Origin: Luscinia megarhynchos
Lineage: Eukaryota; Chordata; Aves; Passeriformes; Turdidae
NCBI GenBank assembly: GCA_034336665.1
Contig: JAPFBE010000003.1
Span: 1 to 64,000, forward strand
Length of the DNA: 64,000 nt
Reading direction: 5' to 3'
Of this stretch, positions 35,701 to 48,125 are shown piece after piece. The notes beneath the pieces are model-generated. The model ran no database searches. It was not told the origin of the DNA and worked only from the letters and a program-made list of their open reading frames with translations. Position numbers and translations under genes: made by a program. How positions within the stretch are numbered: the stretch's first letter is position 1; each line of letters opens with the position of its first letter.

Positions 35701-37321
35701 TCATTTGTATGGTGGGAGGGAAGGAAGGCAAGGGTAGGTAATTAATGTGGCTCCATGTACAATGAAAGAGCTTCAGTGTTGTCAAATAAAAACATGAGGG
35801 GGTTATTTCACTTAACAGTGTGGGTAAGATTTCCTGATCAGCACTAGCCTATCAGAAGGTGAAAAGTAATAATTAAACGCAGAAAAGGTAACAAAAGGCA
35901 CAATCTTGCCTAAACACTTCGTTTTCCTCCCAAAGCACCCATCAGTCATGTGTGAAGGGAGCCCCTTAAGCTCTCTGATAACCAAAATTGATGATTATAA
36001 TTATTTATACTAATCTGGTGTTCTTTTCACAAAACATTTAAACTTCTTCAAAAATGGGAGTGAATGTTGTTGTCCTCAATATATAGAGGGTAAAACTGAG
36101 GTATGGTGTGGCTATAATGTGTCAGAGATTATATGATTAATCTGAAGGTGAAATGGCAGTTCAAATCTTTTAAACCCTGTCATTAGACCTAAGCACCAAC
36201 TCATGCTGTTTTTATCTTTCCTCTCTCTACATTACCAAATGCAAAATATGAACTTGCTCCTGTGGCTTTTTTAATGGTATTTTAGAATGGCCTCCAAACT
36301 TTTTAGAGGCCCAAATTTGTGTTGTTTATGTTTGTTTGTTTATTTTGTTGTTGTTTTGTTTGTTTGATGTGGGGTTTTTTGGGTTTTGGGGTTTTTTTTG
36401 TGAAGACCAAGAAACAAATTCAGCTTTAATTGTCATAGGAGCTGCTAGAGAAGACAATCTAAGTGTCATCAGTTCTGTACAGAGAAAGCAATGTGGAACT
36501 GCTCTGAGGTGCAGCTATATTGTGTGCAGGGAGAAAAAGTTACAGAAAAAAATATACTTGGGTTATTTTATCTTTTGATTCGTTAAAAAAATAATCTAGC
36601 CACATTTTATAAATATGAGTTCCAAGATTAATTTTGGTATCTTTTTCTGCTTGTATTGCTAACAGGACACCTTAATAAGTATGATTCCTAGAGCTGATGG
36701 GAGAGACCACAGCCAGACAAGGTGTGCAGCCACCTGACTTATTTCTTCAACCACCTGATTTATTTCTAGTACAATTAGAACAAACAGCCCTTTCCTTTTT
36801 AATAAAGATAAAGCACCTAGGTGAGATTTCAGAGAAAAGAAAAAAGAAAAGAAAAAAAAAGGCATCAACACTCGTTTGATCATTGTCAAACACAATATAA
36901 TTTATATTATAATTTGTGACAGAGTGTGCCAAAAGAAGAAAACTTGGGTGGATGGCTTTCTATATCTAGAAGAGGTAATCAGTTCTAATGAGTAGGTAGC
37001 TACTTTGCATCCTTTTTTTTTTTTCCTTTTATAGATTATATATGTCAGTTCAGAGTGCCTGGAGTTGTCCCTGGATGGGTTGGGAATCACAGGCCTCCTG
37101 GGCTGGGTTTGGTGAGTTTTTCTCTAAGGCCAGCAGTGAACACTGCAGATTCCCCGGGGGCACTGCTGGACAGCTCTGTTCCAGCAGGACTGCACACTTG
37201 TGCTCCTGGAGCTTCACCCTGGGTTCAGCTCAGAGCTCATCTCAAAACATGGGTAGCTGAGGTATTTTTGTTTCATATTCATCATTGTTTTTCTCTTATG
37301 CTTTTTTTTCACTTTAAACAG
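32761..37321. other. Intron-like unique DNA, no secure exon
   Basis: This AT-rich sequence holds several coding-like snippets behind good acceptors. One is CTCCACAG before a 14-codon frame reading VEDFFDPT at ~33724. Another is a frame reading ALIVIGAARED at ~36430. None can be joined in phase with confidence. No RNA gene is recognised. Confidence 0.45.
34155..34290 (-). repeat. Inverted copy of the split AT-rich repeat
   Basis: Its reverse complement matches 30612-30715 over ~90 bases (around TTAACTTTGTTGTTTGATTA) and then 26083-26112. Here the two parts adjoin, which identifies the uninterrupted form of the repeat. Confidence 0.75.
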
Positions 37322-37404
37322 TTTAAAAATCACGAGGAGGTAAGCGAAGAACCTGCTGTGCCACTGGATTCTGTATTTACCACTTTGCTAAAGAGAGCCT
37401 ATGC
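37322..37404 (+). CDS. Exon-like segment of a helical-repeat gene (URB1-like?)
   Basis: A pyrimidine-rich acceptor ending AACAG precedes an open 83-base segment that ends at GC|GTGAGG. It reads about 27 residues including VPLDSVFTTLLKRAY. The style, alternating hydrophobic helices, matches the segments at 38789, 39253 and 39718. From memory of the family it resembles part of URB1, a large nucleolar protein of 60S ribosome assembly. I could not align it, so the name is tentative. A weaker alternative donor GAG|GTAAGC lies at 37340. Confidence 0.35.
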
Positions 37405-38788
37405 GTGAGGAAGCATGTGCTGTTATACCTGAAATCCGCAGTGAAGAACTTCAGCAGTGTAAGAGCAATATTGTAATAATATTGTGGTTATATTTGCTTT
37501 ATTTTCATGTAGAAGGTACTTAGCTGTTAAAACTTAGGTTCCAGTTCTGTAGCTTTTTTTTCTGTACTTGTCTCTGAGGCTACACAGCACCATACAAAAC
37601 TGCATGTAATTTGTAAACAAATGCCAGTTATTATTGAGGAGCCTGGGATTTACTTTGCATGGGTTACCTTGCTGATCAGTGTGAGTGCAAATAAACTCGA
37701 GATTTTAATCCAGCTCCTGGGTCTCCCTAAGGAGCCTTTGCAGAGAGTAAAATTCACTGGCCTGTGTACCTCCAAATGTCACAGTATAAATGAAATTCTA
37801 TCACTATTTGGCAACTTGACACTTCTCTTAGAATTGGATTTCTACATAGGGAAGTGGTTCCTTCCCCCAGAAGAGGTTGTAATCTAAGTAGTTCTTAGTT
37901 AACTCCTATTCCTTAGTTGTGTAATTACCCTTCTGCTCCCATCCTCCTCTTTTCTACACTTCCAAGATGTCTTTATTTTCATAGCTTGGTAAAACTTTGG
38001 GTCCTCAACTTGTGGACCTCTGTGTGGACCTGCTGAGCATCTTGTTGTGCCGGGGCAATCAAAGCTGGAGCACCAGCAGGAACAGGAGGAGCATCAGGCT
38101 GATGGGATCTCTTCATGGATGAGGAGCCTCTGATGACAGAAGTGTCTTCAAATGACAAGGTACCAAATCCCTGCATACAGAGGTACCTGTTAGTAAACTT
38201 GGATTTGGCTGATTCTCTAGGGAATAGTTTTGCTGATCAGAGAGGTGTTGTTAAGCTCTTGGAGGAGAATTTAGGAAGGTAGAGCGTGAGGTTGCTAAAC
38301 TACTGTCTGGAGATGTGACCCAGCTGCATCACCCACAGTCCCACCCCTGAGCTGGAACACGGTCAGGAGAAGTCCCAAATGAGATCACATTTGCAGAAAA
38401 AAATGTATTCCCTCAGCCCTGTGTAAAGCCTTATTGAAAATTATCTACTTGAGGAGGGAATTTTTCCTCCTTTCATCTGTTCTGTGAATTTGTGGAGATT
38501 AGAGTGTGTTGATGATCCCCAGAATACTCAGTTTTCCTCTGCAGACAAACTCAGACATGTCCAGAGTGTTTAGTATAACAGCATAAATCCCACAGCATAA
38601 ATGTTGGGAGAATGATATTTATGTGCTTGGATTCATATATATTTTTGGTCTTCTGGCCAGCTAGTAGACAATTTCATGTTCAATAATTGTAACTGACAGG
38701 CTGCGGAAAATAGGCAGTTAATGAGTTTATTTTTTACCCTGCATCGTTATTATCCATTCAGTGATACTGTTACCTCTGTTTGTTACAG

Positions 38789-38873
38789 ACCCTGGAGGAT
38801 ACACTCACCTTGATTTTCAGACATCCTACACTGGAGAGCAGCTTCCTGTATGGTTTCAGCCGACCTTCCGCAG
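38789..38873 (+). CDS. Exon-like segment with RHPTLE motif (URB1-like?)
   Basis: Acceptor TGTTACAG and donor CCGCAG|GTAAAG are both strong. The 85-base exon reads LEDTLTLIFRHPTLESSFL and ends with one base of a split codon. That base plus the first two of the segment at 39253 completes a Glu codon, so the phases agree. No catalytic motif is seen. It is probably a helical-repeat scaffold protein. Confidence 0.5.
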
Positions 38874-39252
38874 GTAAAGGCACGCTGAGCCCTGCCAGTG
38901 ATGCAGGAGGCCACATTCCCTGTTCAGGATCTGCTGGCCTTAAGGGCTGGCCATGTTCACACCACAGATAAAGGTGATAAGACCTGGATGTCTGACCTCT
39001 AGTCTTGGAAGTACCTCTGCAGCACTAAAGGTGAAGAGCTGTTCTAAGGCTTGCCTGTTAGATTGAAGCCAAGTGCTCTTAAAGTTACTGCTACCCAGAT
39101 TTCTCTTTTGAAGCCCTTGCTTAATCCTTAGTGCATGTGGAAATCTGTCATTGTGCTTCTCCTGGTTTAGTACAGGAGATAAAACCTTTTGCTCAGGCAA
39201 GGATAGAAGAGTGTCTGGAGCGTGCAATGCCACAGCCAGATGGTTTTTGCAG

Positions 39253-39486
39253 AAACTGAGCTTTCACTTTTGCAGAGTCCAAAAATTTTATTTCTGAAAC
39301 AACTCTTCAGCTGTGGGCTGGCTGCAGTAATGCTCTCCCAAGCTGGCTGTCCAGAACTTTCTAAACCCACAGCAGCATTACAGCTATGGACAAGTGTGTT
39401 AAATTCTCTACCAGCAAAGGATGAGTTAGGATTCAACTGGATAAAACAGGACCACTTGAATTTCATTTCTCTTGTTGTCCAGAAAT
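39253..39486 (+). CDS. Exon-like segment, phase-matched to 38789-38873
   Basis: It follows the acceptor TTTTTGCAG and stays open for 78 codons to TAG just after a possible donor AAAT|GTAAAT. The frame includes LFSCGLAAVMLSQAGC and LQLWTSVLNSLP, amphipathic helices like those of HEAT/ARM-type proteins. The 3' border is unsure. The phase at 39486 does not fit the next candidate exon, so an exon may be missing or another donor used. Confidence 0.45.
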
Positions 39487-39717
39487 GTAAATAGCAAAGG
39501 AAATGGGCTGACTGGGGCTGTAGCTCTACCTGCAAGGTCAAGCAGTGATAAGACCTTGTCAGCACCCTGGGAAGTAGCAGATGGGTAAAGAAGTGTGCCC
39601 CTCTGGAGCACTTCTCTGTAACAGATTAGCAGCTGCTGTAGCATCGTTTCCTACAAACTGAGTAGTCTGGGCCTGGAATAGAAAGTGATTTGGGATTAGT
39701 GTGTTGTTAATTAACAG

Positions 39718-39930
39718 CTGCAGCTGGTGGAACCTGTGCCCTCTGCTCTCCCAGCAGTTGTCTCGGCTGTCACACCTGTCCTGAGGAAAGCCCTGTGGAA
39801 GGAGCTCTGCGCTGGGATCCAGGACACTGGAGCATCACACGAGGCCTCCGTGAAACTGCAAATTCTTTCTAAGTTGTTGCCACCTTTGGAAAGCAAAGGG
39901 CTGCACAGTGTAATGGACCTGCTTCCTGCT
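39718..39930 (+). CDS. Last exon-like segment before the repeat composite
   Basis: Acceptor TTAATTAACAG precedes a frame reading ALPAVVSAVTPVLRKALW and later LQILSKLLPPLESKG. The frame runs without an obvious donor into the pyrimidine tract at 39931, so the exon may be truncated or its donor displaced by the composite repeat. CACAGT|GTAATG at ~39911 is a weak alternative donor. Confidence 0.4.
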
Positions 39931-40450
39931 GCTCTTTCTTGCTCTCTCCCTCTGTTTCTCTATTTTCCTCTATTTCTTGCTCTCTCCCACTGTTCCTCTA
40001 TATCCTTCTCTTTCTCTCTCCCTCTGTTTCACTAACTCTATTTTCCTCTATTTCTTTTACTCTCCCTCTGTTCCTCTATTTCCCTCTCTTTCTCTCTCCA
40101 TCTGTTTCCCTAACTCAATTTCTCTCTCTTTCTCTCCCCTTCTGTTCCTCTAACTCTCTTTCCCTCTATTTCTTTCTGTCCCCCTCAGTTTCTCTAACTC
40201 TATTTCTTTCTCTCTCCCTCTGTTTCCCTCTAACTCTACTTCCCTCTCACTGTATTTCCCCCTATTTCTTGCTCTAACTCTTTCTTTCTCTGTCTCTCTT
40301 CCTCTATTTCCCTTTCTCTTAATTAAAAATTTTTAAAAAACTTTTAAACATTTAAATAAAAAAAATTTACCTCCTGGGAGCCTGAAATTTTCTTCTGCTG
40401 CACCAAACATATAGTGTTTTTTCTTCTGTTTATATATATTATATAGGGAC
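39931..40450 (-). repeat. Left arm of inverted composite (module X, reversed)
   Basis: About 390 bases of pyrimidine-rich CTCTCTCC / TGTTTCTCTA units are followed by 130 bases that are the reverse complement of 42298-42420 (GCAGCAGAAGAAAATTTCAG on the minus strand). The match starts exactly at the inner ATTAGGG/CCCT border. The hairpin-bearing part of module X is absent from this arm. Confidence 0.75.
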
Positions 40451-40455
40451 CCTAA

Positions 40456-40858
40456 TGAGCAGCCCTGCCCCCAGGAAGGGAGGCCACGCCCCCAGGGCGA
40501 ACCCACGCCCACTGGCAATGAGGCCACGCCCCCAGGAAGAAGCCCTGCTCACCCCAGAAGGAGGCCATGCCCACCAGTGAGGCGGCGGCTACACGCCCCG
40601 CCCCCGGGGAGAAGTCCTGCCCATTGGGGAGGAGCCCACTCCCCCCGGAAAGAGGCCCCACCCACCAGGGAAGGAGCCCTGATGAAAAAAGCCCCGCCCA
40701 CTTGGATGGGAAGTACCGCCCACTGGGGAAGAGGCCATGGCCACGCCCCCGAGAAGCCCCACCCACCTGAGAAGCGGTCACGCCTAAACGGGAAGGGACC
40801 ACGTCCCCTGGATGCAAGCCCCGCCCACCCGTGAAGGCGTCACGCCCCCTGCAGGAGA
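40456..40858. repeat. GC-rich CACGCCC minisatellite
   Basis: Degenerate ~30-base units contain CCACGCCCCCAGG, GCCCCGCCCAC and GAAGNCCTGCCCA. Each unit carries GC-box or CACCC-box-like words. The block sits between the left arm and the G/T satellite. Confidence 0.7.
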
Positions 40859-40859
40859 T

Positions 40860-42135
40860 ATTATGGGGATATTTTTGGGGTTTTTTTTGGTGGTTTTTTT
40901 GGTATTTTTTTCTCATCTTTGGCTGCCAGGTCCAGTTGATTTTTGGGGTTTTTTGGGGGATATTTTTGGTAATTTTGGGGGATTTTTTGGGGATATTTTT
41001 AGGGAATTTCTTTGGGGAATTTTTGGGGGGTTTTTGGTAATTCTTGGGGTTATTTTTGAGGAATTTCTTGGGTTTTTGGGGGACATTTTTGGGGAATTTT
41101 TGGGTTTTTTGGGGGATATTTTTATGGTGTTTTGGGGGGAGTTGGGGATATTTTTGGGGTTTTTTTATTTTTTGGGGGGTTTGGGAACTTAAGGGGGAAT
41201 TTTTTTGAATTTTGGGGATTTTTTTGGAAATATTTTTGGGGTGGTTTTTTTGGGTTTTTTTCCTCACCTATGGCTGCCATGTTATGGTGATTTGGGGTTT
41301 TTTTGGGGGGGTGTTTCTAGTGGGGTTTTTTTTGGGAATTTTTTGGGGGGTTTTGGTAATTTTTGGGGTTTTTGGGGAAGAATTTTTTGGGGGTTTTGGG
41401 GAATTTATTTGGAATTTTTGGGGATTTTTGGGGGTTTTTTTTCATAATTTTTGGGGATATTTTTGCAGTGTTTTTGGCTGGTTCTTTGGGTAGTTTTTTG
41501 GGTTTTTTCCTCACCTTTGGCTGCCATGTCCAGCTGATTTTTGGGGAATTTTTGGTAAATTTTTGGGGATTTTTTTTGATTGGTTTTGGGGCTTTTTTCT
41601 CACCTTTAGCTGCCAGATTCAGGTTGTTTTGGGGTGTTTTTTGGGGTATGTTTTTGGCAATTTTTGGGGGGAATTTTTGGGGTGTTTTTTGGGTTTTTTT
41701 CCTCACCTTTGGCCCCCAGGTTATGGTGATTTTGGGGGGTTTTTTGGGAATTTTTTGAGGAGGGGATATTTTTGGTAATTTTTGGGGAGCTTTTGGGAAA
41801 TTTTTTTGGTAATTTTTTTTTGTAATTTTGGGGGAGAGTTTTGGGGATATTTTTGACTGGGGTTTTTTTCTCAACTTTGGCTGCCAGGTCCAGCTGATTT
41901 TTTGGGGATATTTTTCGGGAATTTTTTGGGGGTATATTTTTGGGCTTTTTTTAGGATTTTTTTGGGGGGTTTGGGGAATTGTTTTGGGATTTTCTGGAGA
42001 TATTTTGGGGGTTTTTTGGTGTTTTTTTTCCTCACCTTTGGGCACCAGGTTATGGTGATTTTGGGGATGTTCCTAGTGTTTTTTTGGGGGGGGGAAAGAT
42101 TTGGGGGGTTTTAGGGAATTTATTTGGATTTTTTT
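40860..42135. repeat. G/T-rich satellite, second locus
   Basis: It has the same G/T composition and anchor as 8828-11260. Anchors lie at about 40912, 41263, 41510, 41599, 41702, 41870 and 42031 (CTCACCTTTGGCTGCCAGG-like). Spacing is 90-350 bases. Frames through it are low-complexity and not genes. Confidence 0.85.
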
Positions 42136-42139
42136 GGGT

Positions 42140-42960
42140 GGTGAAATTGGCTAAATAGCCAGTTATCTAATTATATGATTACCCAACTAACTAATTAGGT
42201 GAGTCATTAGTTAACTCTCTTTCATTAGTGCTCCAGATGGGAGTAGGCATGTAATGCTCAATCAAGGTAATTACTAGTTACTCCCATCTGGAGTACTAAT
42301 TAGGGGCCCTAGATGTTATATATAAAAAAGAAAAAAATTATATGTCTGGTGTAGCAGTAGAAAATCTCAGGCTCCTGAGGAGTAAATATTTTTATTTAAA
42401 TAATAATGTTAGGGTCTCTGGTGTTTGTTGGTTTTTGTTTTTTTTACTTGAAGGGAGCTGGAAAATTTTTACTGCCTTTTTTGTTTTACAGCTAGAAAAG
42501 AAAACAAAGTTAGAAAGAGAGTTAGAGAGAAAAAAGAATTAAAACCAGAAAAAGACAAAGAGTTAGAGATTGAGAGACAAACAGAAACAGAGATAAAGTC
42601 AGAGGGACATAGAGAGAAATTAAAAAAAAAGAATAGAGTTAAAGCTAGAGCAAATATGAAATAGAGTGAAAGTGCAAAACAGGGTTAGGGAAAATAATAA
42701 AATAGAGACACAAAGAAAAAGAAACAGATTTTCAGGGAAATAGTGGTACAGGGAAATAAAATAGAGTTAGAGAACCAGATAGACAGACAGAGTTAGAAAC
42801 AGTGAGAAAGAGAAACACAGAGAAAGAGTTAGAGAGACAGATAAAAATACATTTAGAAATAGAAATCACAGTCAGAAATAGACTGGAAGGTAAAGTGAGA
42901 AGCAAAGCAAGAAATACAGTGAAAAAAATGACTAAATCCTACCAGAGAAAAACAGGAGCC
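42140..42960 (+). repeat. Module X, copy 2 (right arm)
   Basis: It aligns with copy 1 at 5290-5990. It contains a perfect 15-base stem, CTCCAGATGGGAGTA at 42231-42245 against its complement at 42279-42293, and a weaker pair at 42353-42375 and 42453-42475. A ~440-base purine tract follows from ~42490. The left arm at 39931-40450 is its inverted partner. Confidence 0.75.
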
Positions 42961-45900
42961 TAAGGGAAGGAGAGGGGTATCTTGATTAGGGGTGATTTAA
43001 CTTTATTGAATTATTTTTTTAATTTACACTTCAGCAAAATAAGGTGTACAAAAGCAAGTACAGATACTTTTTATTAATTGAAAATATCAATGCAGATCCC
43101 AGTTAATTCAAAACCTCTATTTATTTTTATTCTAATAGTTTTGGCAGAAAAAAAAACAGAATAAAAACTCTCAGTAATAGTAGATTGTTGTCCATAATTC
43201 CTGCCATAACTGAAATATGCCCTTCCTTCTTTTCTTTGACAGCCTAATTAAAACCACAGTGTATCAGTATATTTCTTTTCTATATGATACAATATCCCAA
43301 GACCCTCATAACCCTCACACTCGAATAATTTCTGTTCTAATTAGAAAATAGATGAACTATTTGTGCAAGTCATAAAAGAAAAAGGAATAAGAGAAAGTAG
43401 TAAAATCAAAGTTAAGAAAACACTTTCTTTACATAATCAGGATGCTTCCCAGGAAACGTAGAAGGAATAATCACACACAACCCACTCCCCCTGAAAGAAG
43501 TGAAAGCCTCTTGGAGGATGGCAGTTCATCCCTGCTTTCAGCTCCAGCAATCTCTGCCACTGAGATGAAACGATCTTGCAATCTGCTCTGCGATCGCAGG
43601 AGGGCAGCCGGATCTGACAGATCCTTCACTTCCAGCTTGACTTTTCCAAGCTTCCAGGAGTTCACTCCTGCTTCAAAAAAAGTCTTCCTATGAACTGCAA
43701 GGCTCACTTCTGATTTCCTTCTCAGGTCTGAAAAAAACATGCAGCTTTTCTCAGAAACCCTGGTGTGTCCTAATCTGTTTGCTGGCTCCAAATTGTTATT
43801 GTTCCCTCACTTTATGGTGTGCTGGCTTTTCTAAATCCTGGGGGAATAGATGCCTTGGCTCTGCCCTGAGGAACAGGGAACGGAGCACAGGTCTTACAGG
43901 GACAAGAGAGCAGGAAGGGTCCACAAGATAATCAGCTCCTCCATCCCTCCCAAATATCACAAACCATCCTGGGTCTTGGGAAATATCACTTTTACAAAGC
44001 CTTTGAGTGATTATACCAGCTAAAAATAACACCTCTGTTCCCCCTAAGTTATCCCAGTTAGGAGCTGCAGAGAAGTCAGGCAGAGGAAATGACAGGGCTG
44101 ACAGTCCCCTGCAGCAAGAGCTCAGCACACACTCACAGAGGCAAGGCCAGTATCTGAAAGAAAACAAAAAAACAAAAAAACAAACAAAAAACAAAAAACA
44201 AAAAAAAAAAAAACAAAAAAAAAGAGAGAAAGAAAAGGTGATTTCTTTTGCTTCAAAGTTATTTCAAGTCCACAAACCCAAACCAATCTTTGCTCTCAAT
44301 TTTGGTTGGGCAGATCATGAGCAGTGGGCACGGATCATGCCATTGATGAAGATGCGAGTGACACTCGATGGGGCCAGAGCAGCTGATTTCCAAAGTTCAC
44401 TTCCTGCCCCGTGCCTGATCTGCACAGGAGAAAACCTCTTCCACGTAGGCATTTTGCTCCATCTAGTCCTCTTTGCCCAGTCTGTTCCATGCGGATGTTG
44501 CCAGGCTGTGGCAGCACAGGCAGATGCAGCTCTCAGCACACTCTGCTCCAAACATAACTCTGGGCTCCTTTGCAAACTGCTTCTGCTGCGAGGTTTGCTC
44601 CAGAGAAATCAAGGAATTGCTCGTGGCAGGGTGGAGATTACTTAACACAAAGAGAAGCCAACTGGGAAGGGACATTGATTCCCTGCAGTGCAAATACACA
44701 ACCACCCCCCAACACAAAGCACAGACTGGCAAGTGGGGTCTGACAACACCACTCTGACAAACCTCGCCGTCATTCTTCCTTTCAGTGACTTGTGCAATCA
44801 AACTCGGAAGCTGTCAAGCTCAAAAGCTCTGTCCGGCCTCCCAGGAACAAAAGGATGCTCCCAGGGATGAGGCACATTCCCAGCAACACTCCCAACACGG
44901 CACACAGGCACCTCTGGAGTTTGTGTGTGGGACTGGTAAGGGCTGCCAGGATGCAGCCCCCAGGCAGGGTGGCAGTGGCAGCAGCAAATCATCACACCTT
45001 TATGGCACAGCAGAGACTAAGGTCAGCCATGCCCACGGGAGGTGTAGGCTTAATTCTGCTCCCTGCACTGCCACATCCCAGCAGCAAATCTCCAGAGGGG
45101 ATAGAAATTCTCAGGGTGCACAAAATGAAGCATCTGTCACCCTGATCCTGCTTGAACTCAGCCTGTGGGGCCAACTCCCCCCCACTCCCAGGTAAACGCT
45201 GAGCTGACCTGGATCAGTCTCAGGCACAGCCCCAGCTCCCACCTCCAGCCTGCTCCCGGGGCTGCCCCATGTTCCTGACAAGGTGCCAAAGACTCCTTGG
45301 GACAGGGCTCTCTCTGTGTCTAAGGCGTTGGGCACTGCAGGGACCAGGGCAAGGACAGCCTGAGAACAGAGCAGATCCCTCTGGAATAGCAACACTCTGG
45401 GGACAGCTGGGCACTTACCCACACCACGGGCAGGACCAGCGACCCTCCAGTGTAGACTCGCAGGGCTGGAGCCCATCGGCATTGGCTGCTCCAGCACCAA
45501 AGCTTCTGCCAAGGATGGGACAAGTTAAGTGAGTTTTCCTGTCCTGAGAGAGAGGACAAAAAATGGAAAATAAGTCCACTGTGGAAGTCAAAGGCTCCCG
45601 GCTTTCCCACTTCCATTCTGATTGCTCTCTATTGGGTTTTATCCATAAAAAAAGGAGAGGGCATCCAACAAAAACACTCTTTTCAACATTTTTTCTCTAA
45701 TTTTTTTAATACATAAAATGGATGTCCCTTTTTTCTTATTGCATTCCTTGCCTAATTTGAACAGAACCATTTTCATTCCAGGCCTCACTTGTGAGCTATT
45801 CAATCCTTTGCCATTGGACTTTGGACAGAGGAAGAGAAGGATCTGTTCCACACAGGTCCCATCCAGCAGGAAACTTGTACCAACCCCTGCCTGTGCTGAG

Positions 45901-47984
45901 CACGCTGCCTCACTTTCCCCATTCTGGATTCTGGCTCCCATCCAGCCTGAGTTTCCCCGTTTTCCACGGTAAGAGACAGGAAATTGTCCTGGTCAAGGTG
46001 TAAGCCCTTAAACTGCACATTGATCTGGAGGGCTGTGACTGGGATTCCAGCAGGGAATTTCACTGCTGGAAACTTTACAAAGAAGGACTATTCCAGGGAG
46101 CAGCACTGACAAGGTTGAGAGCTGCTGCTTCACTACAGGGTATCAGCAAAAGAAAGAAAACACCATACATGTATGCAAAAACAAGGATAAAATTATTCCT
46201 CCTGCTTTTAGTGGGACCAGGGCTTATTTTGTCCTAGAGTGACAAAACCTCTCTCTCATACCCTCCTCAAAAAGCCAAAATGCAGCAGGGGAGGGAGGGA
46301 GGGCACCTCTGCTTCACCTGTTGGGGACAGCACAGGTCCAGCTGCTCCCGAGGACTGGGAACTGTCTAGAGCCAAAAGCACCTTCCCGTGCTGGAGGGGC
46401 TTTCCTAAAGCCTGGAAGAAACAGAGTGGGAATTCACAATAACAGTCATCACGTTATTGGGAAAGAGCAACAACAGAAGCAACAATTCCAAGGAAGCAGG
46501 AGGGATGCTGAGCTTTAAACAAGACTTGAGTGAGGCAGTAGCTACTGGGAGCTCTAAAGCATAGCTCCAGGTCTGGGATTACAGGAGCAGTTCAAACTCC
46601 TACCATCCAATCCTTGGATTTGCCTCCTGCCAGCACTCGGCACCTCAGGCATGTTTGGGCACAAGTGCTCCAGTGCTGCTGCCTTGAGGGATTGAGAAAA
46701 TGGGCAGGAAACTCCTTCCCACAGGGCTGGCTTCAAGCTCTGGCCGGGGAAAGCATTTGGCACCCCTGGCATTTCAATGAAATCAGTTCCCATCATTTTG
46801 AAGATGCACTGAATAAACCCAGGGCACATAAATAAACCTGTCTCCATAAGGACAGCCCCAGGGAATACAGTTATTCCTATGCCTGGGCAAACAAACCAGC
46901 AGCCACTTTTTGGGGAAAAACTCCAGACTCCTGTCTCCCTCCTGGGCTGTAAAACACTTGCAGGGGCTTTGGTGTTCATACAAGCTTATTCCATTCGGAT
47001 ACAATATTCCATTCGTATACTAAGGAATTGGAAGAGTCCTAAAGGCACCTCCACTCACAGCTGAATTTTAAGCCCTCTACCATCGATGACTTTGGATGTT
47101 CTTTTGTTGGGATCATCCCAACTCTGCTGCTTCAGGCATCTCCAAGTAGGAGATAAAATATATGTGGACAAAAGTTTGGAATGCAGGTTCCAAGTCAAGT
47201 CATCTGGTAGGAAATTACTCCAGCTCTGTGGTACCTGGGGCTGTTTTGAACACAGCCTGGCCCTTCATGGCTGCAGACTCTGAGCTACACAACTTGTGAG
47301 CTAGCAAGGAACAGCAGCTGAGGTCTCATCCCAGCTGTACACAAAAACAGGGACTGGGGGCTGCACATGCAGGCAGGTTTGGGCCCTTTCAGAAAGCTTC
47401 AATCTCTGTTTTTCAGAGATTTAATCAGGGACACAACGACCTTCTCACGAATGTCTCTCAAGGCATATCAGAATCCAAGGAAGAAAAAGGAATCAAACCC
47501 TGTGTTCCATTGGCTTCATGCCCCAAATTCCAACAGGATGGACAAGTCCCTCTCCTTGGAAGGCAACATCTCCGACCTGGAACTGTGCTTCCCCAGCCTT
47601 CAGTGGCTGCTGGCTCCATCCTCCCACACCTCCTCATCTTCCTCCTTGGCACAGATGGCTTCCTCATTCTGCAGAGCCAACACAGGGACAGTCACCAGCC
47701 TGCTCATCCCAAACCAGGGCAGCAGGGATGGACTGGTGGCATCCTCTTGATGGTCACCATCCCCACTCTGTGGTCCATTCCTGGTTTAGTGTCTCTTTTT
47801 GAAGGGATGTTAAACCGCAAGTGTTTGCTCTGCTGGGTTTTGGGACATCAGAGACTCCCCCAATGGAGCAGGCAAAGCTCCTGTTCCCCACATCCTCTGC
47901 CTCCCGAAGCTCTGCTGGGCAGAGCCAAGGAAAAGTCTCTGTTCCTGCTGGAAAATTTCTCTTGTACCCATGAACTCGGGGAAA
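42961..47984. other. Non-coding or unresolved sequence
   Basis: I find no exon that can be phased or assigned here. A-rich runs at 44160-44225 (AAAC units) may be a retrotransposed tail. Frames of 80-130 codons exist on both strands without splice or family support. The region could be intron or lncRNA territory of the promoter at 48.7 kb. Confidence 0.45.
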
Positions 47985-48125
47985 ATCGTGATTGTCCCAT
48001 CCCTGGAAATGTCCAAGGCCAGGCTGGACAGGGCTCAGGGTACCTTAAGCTAGTGGACGGAATGGCAGGGGATGGAATCAGGTGATCCTTAAGGTCCCTT
48101 TCCACCCAAATCACTCCACAAACCC
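47985..48125 (+). mobile_element. CR1 LINE fragment, 3' end
   Basis: GGAAATGTCCAAGGCCAGGC through GGTCCCTTTCCACCC follows the CR1 3' UTR order. The octamer tail is missing. Confidence 0.7.

Noticed and set aside
37979..38176. Minus-strand 65-codon frame with a protein-like composition
   Set aside because: It has no splice or promoter context, and the plus strand has an acceptor at 37982 with a competing short frame. Neither frame is convincing, so neither is called.
44007..44645. 212-codon plus-strand frame across the A-rich run
   Set aside because: The first part is poly-Lys from the AAAC tract and the rest has no family match or splice support.
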